Assembly: GCF_022458865.1 (NCBI RefSeq)
Contig: NZ_JAJNMU010000009.1
Location: forward strand, 276,965 to 340,964
Direction: 5' to 3'
From: Paenibacillus periandrae
Lineage (GTDB): Bacteria; Bacillota; Bacilli; Paenibacillales; NBRC-103111
Length of the DNA stretch: 64,000 nucleotides
Shown: positions 33,883 through 42,634 of the stretch, in pieces
How the letters are laid out: each line of letters begins with the position of its first letter
Position numbering within the stretch: position 1 is the first letter of the stretch
Made by a program: the position numbers and the translations under genes
Notes under the pieces: generated by a model
Databases searched by the model: none
Seen by the model: the letters and a program-made list of their open reading frames with translations, nothing else
What the model was told of the DNA's origin: nothing

Positions 33883-34710
33883 ATGAGTAAAAGCAGTACT
33901 AATAACCGTCTTCCCCGTGCGAAGGGAATCGATATGGCCTCTATATATACCCCCAAAGAGTGTGCTCGTAAGGTCAGACATATTGTTCTCCATCCCAGCA
34001 ATAAACAAATTGTTGAGGAGTTCATCAAGATTATTCATATGAAAGAAAAGTTTGAAGAGCACGACGTTCCTATTCCGAATAAGGTTGTCATGTTCGGCCC
34101 CCCGGGAACCGGAAAAACGCTAACGGCCTTTTATATCGCTCAGCAGTTGGACATTCCTTTAATTGTGGTTCGATTGGACGCGATTATTCACAGCCATCTT
34201 GGGGAAACTGCGAGCAATATGCGTAAAATATTTGATTATGCCAAGTCATCGCCTTGCGTTCTGTTTCTCGATGAATTCGATGCCATTGCCCGTACCCGTG
34301 ATAATAGTGATGAGATTAAAGAAATGGCCCGCGTCGTCAATACGTTATTGCAATGTCTGGATGAATTTCAGGGGGACAGTATTTTTGCAGCGGCAACGAA
34401 TTTGGAGGATGAGCTGGATCAGGCGGTATGGCGTAGATTTGATACCAAAATGGTCTATCACATGCCTGATGTGGCGAGCAGGAGGGCGTACATTCGCTTG
34501 CTGATTGCTGACTTTGAGCAGGAAGATTTATTGTACGAACCCATCACAGACTTACTGAGTGGCTGCAGCTTTGCAGATATTGAACAGATTGTACTGAAGG
34601 CGAAGCGAAAAGCCATTATTGAGAGTAGTCCTTTGACCTTTGATCATATGCGCGGCTCCTATATGGAATACAAACCTAAGGTGATGGCAGAACCTGTGCC
34701 GATCAATTAA
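33883..34710 (+). CDS. AAA+ ATPase (FtsH/spastin-like AAA module alone)
   Basis: A 275-residue single-module AAA ATPase. Walker A is GPPGTGKT (residues 72-79), Walker B is CVLFLDEFDAIA, sensor 1 is AAATNLE and an arginine finger is in WRRFDTKM. The C-terminal lid has GCSFADIEQIVLKAKR. There is no protease or membrane domain. Stand-alone modules of this sort sometimes work with subtilisin-like proteases or other partners, none of which is adjacent. AGGAG is 14 bases before ATG 33883, a long gap. ATG 33862 lacks a ribosome site. Confidence 0.88.
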   Translation: MSKSSTNNRLPRAKGIDMASIYTPKECARKVRHIVLHPSNKQIVEEFIKIIHMKEKFEEHDVPIPNKVVMFGPPGTGKTLTAFYIAQQLDIPLIVVRLDAIIHSHLGETASNMRKIFDYAKSSPCVLFLDEFDAIARTRDNSDEIKEMARVVNTLLQCLDEFQGDSIFAAATNLEDELDQAVWRRFDTKMVYHMPDVASRRAYIRLLIADFEQEDLLYEPITDLLSGCSFADIEQIVLKAKRKAIIESSPLTFDHMRGSYMEYKPKVMAEPVPIN

Positions 34711-34857
34711 AATACAATGTGTTACATATGTTAGCGGAAACGTCGAACGGCTGCATCTGCTGCGCACTTCGAGATGATTTGCTGCTGGAAAATGTGATAT
34801 GGGATGTTGGGTTAATTATGATCAGTCCCGGGAACCAGCTGTAGAGGGGAGAATAAG

Positions 34858-35331
34858 ATGACAACCGTGAATACGGACAATCAGGAAGAGCTGGTATGCT
34901 CCCAGCAAACACGCGAGCAATGGAAACGCAGAGAACGGGAGTTGAGCGCGTGGGTGGATCGTGATAAGCAGATTCGGATACCTAAGCAAACCGTGCCTCT
35001 TGGTCATATGGATATCATCGTAGATGCCGAGCTGCATGGCGCATTAACCCTGCTCAAGCAGCTGCAGATTCCGACAGAATTTTCTTGTGCAGGTGTCAGC
35101 ATACTGGATGATCCGGAAAATCATTCCTTATATGCTTACATAACCTTGCTGGCTTCTGAACAGACGGACCGGTTTATTCAGCTGGCTTTACAGCAAATGA
35201 AGCATCGCTTGCTGGTCACGTATGAGCCTGCCCGCTGCCGCTATGATCTATCTTCGTTTTATATCGGTCATAATCGTTCCTTTTGCATGCTGATGGAGTA
35301 TTGCGCACGAAAGCTCTTATTCAATCCTTAA
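34858..35331 (+). CDS. Hypothetical protein
   Basis: A 157-residue soluble protein. A central segment LKQLQIPTEFSCAGVSILDD followed by YAYITLL resembles an element (free cysteine after a helix, SCxG) seen in various phage and host proteins of unknown function. The N-terminal 45 residues are charged (RREQWKRRERELSAW-like). GAGGGGAG precedes the ATG by 7 bases. It follows the AAA+ gene by about 150 bases in the same direction; a link between them is only positional. Confidence 0.65.
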   Translation: MTTVNTDNQEELVCSQQTREQWKRRERELSAWVDRDKQIRIPKQTVPLGHMDIIVDAELHGALTLLKQLQIPTEFSCAGVSILDDPENHSLYAYITLLASEQTDRFIQLALQQMKHRLLVTYEPARCRYDLSSFYIGHNRSFCMLMEYCARKLLFNP

Positions 35332-35468
35332 CCTGCCAATTTGTGATCTTGCACTGAAAAACTTGGCGATTCGGTCATTTTTTGATAAAGTGATAATATA
35401 TACATGTGATCATGTGTCATCAATGACTTCGCAAAGCTTGCAGAGATCAGAAAGGATTGTGAAGAGCA

Positions 35469-35909
35469 GTGTCAGAAAGCCATAATGTGCAGGATATGCT
35501 GGCGGTCATGTCGAGAAATGGCTGGAGAATTACAGATCAGCGTAGAACGATGGCACAAATTTTTGCCAATCAGGATGGATATTTATCTCCCAAAGATGTT
35601 TATGATCAAATGACTGTTAAATACCCAAGCGTAAGCTTTGATACCGTTTACCGAAATCTTCGTATGTTAAGTGAAATGGGTGTTTTGGAGCAATTTTATT
35701 TTATGGACGGGGGTCTGAAATTCAAGGGCAGCTGTCTTTCCCATCATCATCACCATTTAATCTGTGTGAACTGTGAGAAAACCTTGACCTTCGATTATTG
35801 TCCTATGGAACAGCAGATGGTGCTTCCCGGAAAGTATAAAATATTAAACCATCGGTTTGAGGTTTATGGAATATGCGAGGAATGCCAAAATAATCCACCT
35901 ACAACATAA
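35469..35909 (+). CDS. zur: Fur-family regulator, probably Zur
   Basis: A 146-residue metalloregulator. The N-terminal winged helix reads NGWRITDQRRTMAQIFANQD with SFDTVYRNLRML as recognition helix. The dimerisation domain has HHHHHLICVNCEK and a final CEEC; the two CxxC pairs are the structural zinc site. GTG 35469 is the start (AAAGGA about 12 bases upstream). The next gene, on the other strand, is the zinc-independent L31 paralogue with a Zur-type box, so Zur is preferred over Fur or PerR. Confidence 0.85.
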   Translation: MSESHNVQDMLAVMSRNGWRITDQRRTMAQIFANQDGYLSPKDVYDQMTVKYPSVSFDTVYRNLRMLSEMGVLEQFYFMDGGLKFKGSCLSHHHHHLICVNCEKTLTFDYCPMEQQMVLPGKYKILNHRFEVYGICEECQNNPPTT

Positions 35910-35937
35910 AAGCCGAGCATTAGGCTCGGCTTTTTTT
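35909..35937. terminator. Bidirectional terminator between zur and rpmE2
   Basis: AAGCCGAGC / GCTCGGCTT with a short TTAG-type loop, flanked by A-run and a T7 run, serves both convergent genes. Confidence 0.85.
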
Positions 35938-35944
35938 GCTGTAT

Positions 35945-36193
35945 TTATTTCTTGCTACCGTATCTTTGGTTGAAACGATCCACACGGCCGCCAATTTCGG
36001 CATTACGCTGCTTGCCTGTGTAGAAAGGGTGAGAAGCGGAGCTTGTTTCAACACGGATTACCGGGTAACTGCTGCCATCCTCCCATTCCATGGTTTCATT
36101 AGAGCTTTTCGTCGAGCCTGTCAAAAACTTGTAGCCGCTGCTCACATCAAGAATAATAACCTCTTGATATTTGGGGTGTATGCCTTCTCTCAT
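35945..36193 (-). CDS. rpmE2: 50S ribosomal protein L31 type B (zinc-independent)
   Basis: An 82-residue L31 paralogue: [20 protein letters not shown], then [12 protein letters not shown] and [10 protein letters not shown]. It lacks the CXXC pairs of zinc-binding L31, as in the YtiA/RpmE2 form. Under zinc starvation this form replaces the zinc-binding L31 and frees zinc. It converges on zur. Its promoter carries a Zur-type palindrome over the start-point region. Confidence 0.93.
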   Translation of the reverse strand: MREGIHPKYQEVIILDVSSGYKFLTGSTKSSNETMEWEDGSSYPVIRVETSSASHPFYTGKQRNAEIGGRVDRFNQRYGSKK

Positions 36194-36220
36194 TTCTCAA
36201 CATCCTGCCTCTCGTTTAAT

Positions 36221-36274
36221 TGTAATAATTACACTATGATAAATATTATATCTGATAGCTGCTTCCAAAGTCAA
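36221..36274 (-). promoter_or_regulatory. rpmE2 promoter with Zur box
   Basis: On the minus strand TTGACT (36269-36274), an 18-base spacer and TATAAT (36245-36250) form the promoter. TGTAATAATTACA (36221-36233) is a perfect 6-1-6 palindrome that follows the -10 box. It fits the core of the Bacillus Zur box (CGTAATNATTACG) with T/A at the outer position. Confidence 0.8.
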
Positions 36275-36321
36275 TATGGCTTCCAGTGACATTGCAACAT
36301 CATAGCTGGCTTATGTAATTG

Positions 36322-37500
36322 TTATTTTTTGTTTGTTGTGAAGGGCTTTCCGGCATTTACTCCTGAATTCATTAGTTGTACATGAGCTTCGATAGAAAAT
36401 GTACTATCGGCAAAATGCTGCTGCCAGTCGGGTTCCCACTTCTTCCAAAGCTCGCGATGCCAACGATGAAGCATGGTTCCAATCCCGATAATATCGGCTT
36501 TCTCTTTTTGCAGAAGGAGCAGCATGTCACTAAGCTGCTTCTTTAGCAATTGCTCGACGCGTGCCGTAAAGCGATTGATATCCTTTTCGGTCAGGATTTG
36601 GGAGCAGCTGAGTTCGCCCACGTTTCCTTCAACATCGAGAATGATGTTAAGAAATAATTCCTGGTCCTTTACACTGGGCTTAATCTGCGTGTGCAGCTTG
36701 CTGATTTGAAAGGAGTCGCTGCTTTCGAAGTCGTCATCCACGCTTTTTTTGCAGGGAAGGTTAAGAAACCCGCCTTTGTATTTGTTCATAAGCATGAGTA
36801 AATAAGGGGTTTTATGACTGGGAATAAAACCGCTCATAGTCCCCTTAGGGAAATTGATAATAGCCATGCCTGTTACCTTTGCAAGCTCCTGTGTATCGTT
36901 AGACTTGTTGACATAGGGAATCACGGTTGTTGTGGAAGGCCCATTGGCTAATACGCTAAGGTCAGTGAGCGTCACCTCCATAGTTTTGCCGGATTGATCC
37001 TGCGCCAGCTGTTCGATCGATTTGAGCTGCTGACCGATGGTACTTTCAATTAAAGGTCTCATCGATAAATAAGAGCTTGAAGGTCCATGCGTAATCATAA
37101 TAGCCGTTGTTCCACGAGGCTCATGGGATCGTGTGAAGAAATCGAGCAGATCACCAATATTGCGATGTGCAGCGATCTCCTCGCTTATGAGCAGTACCCG
37201 CATATGACTCCATTGCAGCTTTCGTCCCAGATTGTTGGTTGCATCGCGTGAAGCTCCAAATACAGTTGGATTTTCACTGATGATATCTACAAAGCTTGCC
37301 CCTCTGGTAGATTCCATACTTGGAGTACTGGAACCACCCGGCTTGTAGATTTGCGAAGTTAAGCGGATTTGACCACCTTCTGTTTGATCAATGGCTGCGG
37401 CTTGGACGAAACCCCAGTCGGTGAGCTCAAGCTGATTCCAGCAAGCAGACAAAGTGATTGCACATATGGATAGACATAGGGCTATGAAAAGCGATCTCAA
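36322..37500 (-). CDS. gerKC: Germinant receptor C subunit, Ger(x)C family lipoprotein
   Basis: A 392-residue spore-membrane lipoprotein. The signal MRSLFIALCLSICAITL with lipobox LSAC precedes WNQLELTDWGFVQAAAID, the family start. The C-terminal region (DINRFTARVEQLLKKQ, IGIGTMLHRWHRELWKKW) is the Ger(x)C signature. It acts with A and B subunits in the inner spore membrane. It is the last gene of a four-gene operon. The GerK-type letter is a choice among GerA/GerB/GerK paralogues. Confidence 0.9.
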   Translation of the reverse strand: MRSLFIALCLSICAITLSACWNQLELTDWGFVQAAAIDQTEGGQIRLTSQIYKPGGSSTPSMESTRGASFVDIISENPTVFGASRDATNNLGRKLQWSHMRVLLISEEIAAHRNIGDLLDFFTRSHEPRGTTAIMITHGPSSSYLSMRPLIESTIGQQLKSIEQLAQDQSGKTMEVTLTDLSVLANGPSTTTVIPYVNKSNDTQELAKVTGMAIINFPKGTMSGFIPSHKTPYLLMLMNKYKGGFLNLPCKKSVDDDFESSDSFQISKLHTQIKPSVKDQELFLNIILDVEGNVGELSCSQILTEKDINRFTARVEQLLKKQLSDMLLLLQKEKADIIGIGTMLHRWHRELWKKWEPDWQQHFADSTFSIEAHVQLMNSGVNAGKPFTTNKK

Positions 37501-37514
37501 TAGAACCCTCTCCT

Positions 37515-39032
37515 TCAGGAAATGCGATCACGACGTCCGCGCCGATGAATTCGTCGGTTTCGGGGTGAACGCAAAAAGTATTGAAGTGGGACGCGAATGA
37601 ACATATCCCGCAAATCCCTGATTTTAAGTGGTGCAAATGAAGACAGATAGGGTTGACCCAAGGCTTGCAGGCAAGTTAAGTGCAGGAGGGTTAGCAAAGC
37701 AATCGCCATAAGGCCAAAGCCTCCCAGAAGAGCAGAAGCAATCATGAACGGGAAACGCAATACCCGGATTGCGATGGCAATATCGTAATGAGGGATTGCA
37801 AAGGACGCAATGCCGGTCAACGCAACGACAATAACCATGATGGGTGAGGCGATTTTAGCCATGATGGCAGCCTGTCCGATGACGAGCGCTCCTACAATAC
37901 TGACTGCCGACCCTACAGGACGCGGGAGACGAATTCCAGCTTCACGGAGCAGCTCAAATAAGAACTCCATAATTAAGGCCTCCACAAAAGCAGCAAAGGG
38001 AATGCCTTCCCGAGTATCTAGGATAGCAAGCAGCAGTACGGTAGGAATGAGCTCGGGATGAAAGGTAGACAGGGCAATATAGATGCTCGGCAAGGTAAGT
38101 GCTATCGTGAAAGCGATCAAGCGAAGTAAACGGATAAAAGAAGCGAACACCGTCCTGACATAATAATCCTCTCCGGTTCCGAGAAATTCAACGAACAAAG
38201 CAGGACAAATCAGAATCATAGGTGAGTTCTCAACCATCACAATGATTTTTCCATCCAGCAAAGCAGCCGCAGCGGAATCAGTCCTTTCGGTATAGCGAAC
38301 CTGAGGAAAGGGGGTGTAATGCGAATCCTCGATCCAATCTTCAATGTATGAGGTCTCAAGCACCTCGTATTGTTCAATTCCTTTAATACGATTACGGAAC
38401 TCTGCCAGTACCTCGGGGTTGACGACATGCTTCAAATATCCAAAAGCGATTTTGGATTTTATTTCACTGCCCGCTGTAAAAAATTCGATTTTAAACTGAG
38501 AATTTTTAATTCGCTGCCGAAGCATCCCCAGATTCGTTTCCATATTCTCGACGGTACCTTCACGGGGACCATGGACGACAGGTTCATTAACCGGCTCGGT
38601 TACCAGCCTTGTAGCAGGGCCTTCTGTCGGGTAGCCAATGGCTTGATCCCATTCATCCAAAAAGATAACTATATATCCTTCCAGTATATAATCATAAGCA
38701 TCGTTTAAGGTTGTAATAAGACAAAATGGTTGTGTGGAGCCTCCGTGGTTATGTAAATAATCGCTGATCAGCTTTGGAGTAATGGGGGCGGAAATCCCGG
38801 TTTGATGATGGATCATTTCGAGAAGTGTGTGCATGATGAAATGATTTTTATTCATATTTACAAGCGAGCTGCAATAGACGGTCATCGCTTCGTGCTGTTG
38901 ATCAGCTCCGTAGGTCCATGCTTCGAAATGGATGTCCTGGCAATTGGATAATTCGCTCTCCATACGTGCTTGGTTTTCGGCTAAGCGGCTGCAAATGTGC
39001 TGCAGAGGTGGTTTTGCTATGCTCACATCCAT
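37515..39032 (-). CDS. gerKA: Germinant receptor A subunit (GerA family)
   Basis: A 505-residue integral protein. A soluble N-terminal domain of about 230 residues includes the conserved GPREGTVENMETNLGMLRQR. About five or six spans follow, with the loop LSTFHPELIPTVLLL and EALIMEFLFELLREAGIRLP. The basic tail ends in RSPRNRRIHRRGR. It senses germinants together with subunits B and C. The ATG at 39032 has GAGG about 9 bases upstream and lies 14 bases after the B gene; longer in-frame starts overlap the B gene. Confidence 0.92.
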   Translation of the reverse strand: MDVSIAKPPLQHICSRLAENQARMESELSNCQDIHFEAWTYGADQQHEAMTVYCSSLVNMNKNHFIMHTLLEMIHHQTGISAPITPKLISDYLHNHGGSTQPFCLITTLNDAYDYILEGYIVIFLDEWDQAIGYPTEGPATRLVTEPVNEPVVHGPREGTVENMETNLGMLRQRIKNSQFKIEFFTAGSEIKSKIAFGYLKHVVNPEVLAEFRNRIKGIEQYEVLETSYIEDWIEDSHYTPFPQVRYTERTDSAAAALLDGKIIVMVENSPMILICPALFVEFLGTGEDYYVRTVFASFIRLLRLIAFTIALTLPSIYIALSTFHPELIPTVLLLAILDTREGIPFAAFVEALIMEFLFELLREAGIRLPRPVGSAVSIVGALVIGQAAIMAKIASPIMVIVVALTGIASFAIPHYDIAIAIRVLRFPFMIASALLGGFGLMAIALLTLLHLTCLQALGQPYLSSFAPLKIRDLRDMFIRVPLQYFLRSPRNRRIHRRGRRDRIS

Positions 39033-39046
39033 GACTCCCATCCTCG

Positions 39047-40150
39047 TTATTTGGTCATATTCTTTATCCAGGTTATGAATGCGAATAGAAAGATGAGACT
39101 GCATCCAACAGCTATCACCGTAAAGGGCCAGATCACATACACCTGCTGTTCAAAATCAGCTGGATTATTAAACAGGGTCAATGACAGCAGAATACAAATC
39201 AGAGTGATTGGATAGATCAGAGTCTGTTCATTCGACAGGTGAAATAGCTGAACGATGATTTGGTTCAAGACGAGCAGGAGTATGGTTGCTTTCATGTATG
39301 AGCCCAGAATCAAGGCGATGGCAATTACTGCTTCACTACGCTGAAAAATTTCAGGAACCTGAATTTCACTGGCCAGTCGGTACAGGGAGTAATTATAAGT
39401 TGCAGCTGCAGCTCCAAAAGCCATCGTTGTGCACAAGGTGGAAAGGATCAGCACGACCGCGGTATAAGTAAATGCGGTGTAAAGCTTGGCGATTGCTGCT
39501 GGAGCATCCTTGCGGTTGACGAATGGAAGGATCATGGAAAACAGAGCCACTTCACCAAAAGGAAATCCGCCTGCTATGAAGAAACCATGAAGTACCGGTT
39601 TAAACCCATTATCCAACAAAGGCAGCAGCCGTTCAGGATCATACAAGGGAATAGCGATGATAAGAACAGCGAACGAAAAGATGACTAACAGGGCAACCAA
39701 GAGAACAAACATCCTCGCCGTGACTTGGATACCTGCACGTGCAGTTAAAGCGGCTATGATCAAACTGATCGAATTGAACACATAAGGTGGGGTTTTATCC
39801 ATCATAACCGTGGTCAAAAAATTACCGATTCCAGCATCAACAGCCGGAATCGCAAAGAGCAGCATGCCGATCAATGGAAGAGCGATAACAATGGTCATCG
39901 CATTGCCAATTAATCGCCGACTGTAACCAATCAGACTCATTCCGTCATGCTTGTTATAGAGGTACAGGACACAGGTCAGAACCACGATCCCGAAGCCATA
40001 AGCAAGCAATAAGGACATCCATGCATCATTGCCTGCTGCTGCTGTGAGTGGATTTGGAATATAAACGATTGCTGAACCGACCGATACGGCAAACAGCAAT
40101 GTTGCAAGCTGTACCGGTGATATTGAAGATAGGGGTAGCTTCTCTCTCAT
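39047..40150 (-). CDS. gerKB: Germinant receptor B subunit, spore permease (GerAB family)
   Basis: A 367-residue ten-span protein of the amino acid/polyamine/organocation superfamily: ISPVQLATLLFAVSVGSAIV at the start and WPFTVIAVGCSLIFLFAFI at the end. It is the probable germinant-binding subunit. It lies between a small membrane gene and gerKA in the same operon, so the order is orf80-B-A-C. Confidence 0.92.
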   Translation of the reverse strand: MREKLPLSSISPVQLATLLFAVSVGSAIVYIPNPLTAAAGNDAWMSLLLAYGFGIVVLTCVLYLYNKHDGMSLIGYSRRLIGNAMTIVIALPLIGMLLFAIPAVDAGIGNFLTTVMMDKTPPYVFNSISLIIAALTARAGIQVTARMFVLLVALLVIFSFAVLIIAIPLYDPERLLPLLDNGFKPVLHGFFIAGGFPFGEVALFSMILPFVNRKDAPAAIAKLYTAFTYTAVVLILSTLCTTMAFGAAAATYNYSLYRLASEIQVPEIFQRSEAVIAIALILGSYMKATILLLVLNQIIVQLFHLSNEQTLIYPITLICILLSLTLFNNPADFEQQVYVIWPFTVIAVGCSLIFLFAFITWIKNMTK

Positions 40151-40167
40151 ATACCATCACCTTTTCT

Positions 40168-40410
40168 TTAGCGACTTACATCCAGATAGTTGACGATTTT
40201 CTTGGCGGGTCCCCCATAGAGAGTATTCAGAACATCTTCAAAACCCGGTCCAGACACTAATGTTGAAAAAAGCAAGGACAGATAAATAGAAGGAAGCAAG
40301 CATAAGACATAAAGGATTGTTGATTTGCGGTCCAATCGCTTGAAATTATGCCAATCTCCAAGGATCAATAGGGCAAACAACAATACGGATATGCATATTT
40401 TCTCCAGCAT
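40168..40410 (-). CDS. Small membrane protein, first gene of the ger operon
   Basis: An 80-residue protein with two predicted spans: MLEKICISVLLFALLILGDW and ILYVLCLLPSIYLSLLFSTL. A GGP-containing tail follows. GGAGG nine bases before the ATG at 40410 supports it. It precedes gerKB by 17 bases and should be cotranscribed. Short accessory D-type subunits exist in some ger operons, and it may be one, but its sequence is not recognised by me as a named family. Confidence 0.7.
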   Translation of the reverse strand: MLEKICISVLLFALLILGDWHNFKRLDRKSTILYVLCLLPSIYLSLLFSTLVSGPGFEDVLNTLYGGPAKKIVNYLDVSR

Positions 40411-40611
40411 GCTTGGACGCCTCCAATCACAATTGGAAATATCTCCTATAGCATTCCTTGTCAGTTGATTCCTTATACTATATGACAAAACAATAGTATA
40501 TTTATGGTAAAATATGACAAAGTAAGAGGTTCCAATAAGTTGCCTGCAACGCAATGAAGCCCGCAGCTTTTCGACTGTGGGCTTCATGGATGCTGCTATA
40601 AAGCATGCTCA

Positions 40612-40833
40612 TCAATCCTTAATCCCGGGCAATTGGGACTCGATTTCCCGAACAAGCGCTCCGTACATATCCTTTAACATCGTAATTGTGATTAGCTCCG
40701 GGGTGTTCATAATTTCTTCCTGTGAATGTGAATTCAGAATGCCTTCCAGGCCATTGTAATTTAATTTGAGATCCTTGTAGGTTTGATCCATTTTTTCCAG
40801 TACGACGCCAATCAGAGTAGAATAGTGTTCCAT
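40612..40833 (-). CDS. Small hypothetical protein
   Basis: A 73-residue soluble, mostly helical protein: MEHYSTLIGVVLEKMDQTYK..., ending in ALVREIESQLPGIKD. No family recognised. AAGGTGG seven bases before the ATG at 40833 supports this start. It is in the same direction as the ger operon but about 200 bases ahead of it. Confidence 0.6.
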   Translation of the reverse strand: MEHYSTLIGVVLEKMDQTYKDLKLNYNGLEGILNSHSQEEIMNTPELITITMLKDMYGALVREIESQLPGIKD

Positions 40834-40970
40834 TTGCCAACCACCTTGTTTCATATTTAAAAGAACTCAATGATTATGGGGACAATTGTAAACTGATGAA
40901 GGATCGTCGTCAACCAATCACCATGCCTCCTTTATCTATACCCATTGCTATTCACAGCGTATAAATTTCC

Positions 40971-41735
40971 TTACATGGTACCGCCGTTTTGGCGAATTTC
41001 AACAGGAATTTCTTCTGGCCCTTTATTGATATATTTGTATATAAATGTGCCGATCTTGGCTTCATCAAAGCTTGCCAGCTCCATCGTTTTGGTCCAGGCT
41101 GTCACGACAACCTCCTTGTCCGTTTGTACGTTACCGTAGGGTACAGCAAGAACGCCGGAGCCTGCTTTTTTATATTGAGTCAGCGCCGTGATTTTGGCGA
41201 TCAGCTCAGGCGATGCCTCAGGATGGTAATAAATAATAATATCGCCATGCTCCAAGTTGTGGACCAACATCTCGTTAGCAGGTTTTTCTTTGTAAAAACC
41301 ATATTTCAAATCGTGTGGACTGTGCGTACCTGATGTAGGGATTTTCATCTCATAGGTCACAGGGGCTTCCGAATGTCCTCTTCCGTAATCTTTATCGTCG
41401 GTTACCTGGATCGCAGCGTTATAATTCAGATTCTCAATATTCGTTTTACTGGCTGCATTAAGAATTGCGTAAATTCCCACAACAACAATAGCCGCGCCAA
41501 GCAAGGAATGCGAGAGGATGAGAATGGTTTTATTTTTCTTTTTCAAGGCGACCTTTTCGGCCTTTTTCAAGCCGCTCGTATTTTCCTTTTTTAATTGTGA
41601 AGCATACACATAACCAATAATGGATAATGCCAGAACGATCAATCCAATATACAAAAGCAAAGTACTCGTACCACCAGTCCCATGCTGCATATTCGCGTGC
41701 ATATCCATATTCATTTCCAGCCTTGCGTTCATCAT
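40971..41735 (-). CDS. DUF3105 membrane protein
   Basis: A 254-residue membrane protein. A His/Met-rich N-terminal segment (EMNMDMHANMQHGTGG) precedes two spans (about residues 24-45 and 70-93). The external C-terminal domain has IPTSGTHSPHDLKYGFY and LVHNLEHGDIIIYYHP, the DUF3105 hallmarks. The metal-like Met/His stretch is notable and could bind copper, but this is inference. GAGGAGG is about 8 bases before the ATG. Confidence 0.85.
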   Translation of the reverse strand: MMNARLEMNMDMHANMQHGTGGTSTLLLYIGLIVLALSIIGYVYASQLKKENTSGLKKAEKVALKKKNKTILILSHSLLGAAIVVVGIYAILNAASKTNIENLNYNAAIQVTDDKDYGRGHSEAPVTYEMKIPTSGTHSPHDLKYGFYKEKPANEMLVHNLEHGDIIIYYHPEASPELIAKITALTQYKKAGSGVLAVPYGNVQTDKEVVVTAWTKTMELASFDEAKIGTFIYKYINKGPEEIPVEIRQNGGTM

Positions 41736-41884
41736 GCTTAATCCTCCTCAATTATACTCCTATTGCCCTTCAATGCCCGGAATCAACTTCACACTATGTA
41801 TTGTAGTGTATCAATTAAGTATTTTCAAGTATCCATGGACTCCAACAATTTCCACATAATCAGACTATGATTAACAATTAGCTA

Positions 41885-41935
41885 TTGACGATTTTGGGGA
41901 ACACGTTTATATTTATATTGTTTCATATGAAACAA
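41885..41935 (+). promoter_or_regulatory. Nitroreductase promoter with palindromic operator
   Basis: TTGACG (41885-41890), a 17-base spacer and TATATT (41908-41913) form the promoter. TTGTTTC-ATAT-GAAACAA (41918-41935) is a perfect 7-4-7 palindrome over the start point. The same arms recur at 42529-42546 before the MarR gene. Confidence 0.8.
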
Positions 41936-41961
41936 AAAAGTTTGAGAGGAATGAGTTCCTA

Positions 41962-42522
41962 TTGAGTATTTCGGCAACGATTCGGGGTAGAAGGAGCATT
42001 CGTCGTTTTAATGACCGCATAGTTCCAAGCGATGTGATACTGGGAATTTTAAATGATGCTATATGGGCGCCTAATCATGGACTACGGGAGCCGTGGCGAT
42101 TTATTTATGTTGAGAAACCGGAAGCCAAAGAAAAAATGGCTGAGTTGATGTTTGAAGCAGGGAGTCATCTGAAACGGTTGAAGCTTTTACCTGAGAAATT
42201 AAAGCAGGTGATGAAACGTAAAATCGTTCAGATTCCCGCCAACCTGATCGTAGTTATGAAGCAGGATAGCAATGCTCACAAGCAGGAGGAGGATTTTGCT
42301 GCGGTATGCTGCTTGATGCAAAATGTACAGCTGCTGGGCTGGGAGCAGGGACTCGGCATGATATGGTCATCGATGGAATTTATTTATTCCCCTATTTTTT
42401 ATGAAGGCATGGGAGTGAAATCCGGAGAAAGAGTTGTGGGTATTTTGCATATGGGCTATTTTGACAAGGTACCTAAGCCTGGAGCACGAACGCCAGCGGA
42501 TAAGAAATTAACAATCATGTAA
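41962..42522 (+). CDS. Nitroreductase family flavoprotein
   Basis: A 186-residue FMN enzyme: ATIRGRRSIRRFNDRIVPSD at the start, then APNHGLREPWRFIYV, the FMN-binding nitroreductase pattern. Members reduce nitro compounds, quinones or flavins with NAD(P)H. TTG 41962 is the start (AGAGG 12 bases upstream). The promoter has the same palindrome as the adjacent MarR gene, so it is probably induced by the MarR ligand, likely an electrophile or quinone. Confidence 0.88.
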   Translation: MSISATIRGRRSIRRFNDRIVPSDVILGILNDAIWAPNHGLREPWRFIYVEKPEAKEKMAELMFEAGSHLKRLKLLPEKLKQVMKRKIVQIPANLIVVMKQDSNAHKQEEDFAAVCCLMQNVQLLGWEQGLGMIWSSMEFIYSPIFYEGMGVKSGERVVGILHMGYFDKVPKPGARTPADKKLTIM

Positions 42523-42528
42523 TGATCA

Positions 42529-42557
42529 TTGTTTCGTTTGAAACAAAATGTTATGCT
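42529..42557 (+). promoter_or_regulatory. MarR gene promoter overlapped by the palindromic operator
   Basis: TTGTTTC-GTTT-GAAACAA (42529-42546) has the same arms as the site at 41918-41935. Its first six bases form a -35 (TTGTTT) 17 bases from TATGCT (42552-42557). Autoregulation by the MarR protein is the simplest reading. Confidence 0.75.
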
Positions 42558-42634
42558 GTGGGGTGGTTTCACAATCAACCGAACCTGAGCTATAATGATT
42601 CATGAGATCTGGATGCAAGGAGTCGTTACCACCC

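Noticed and set aside
33862..34710. AAA+ gene as part of a known defence operon
   Set aside because: No protease, nuclease or other defence partner is adjacent; a single AAA module alone is not enough to call a defence system.
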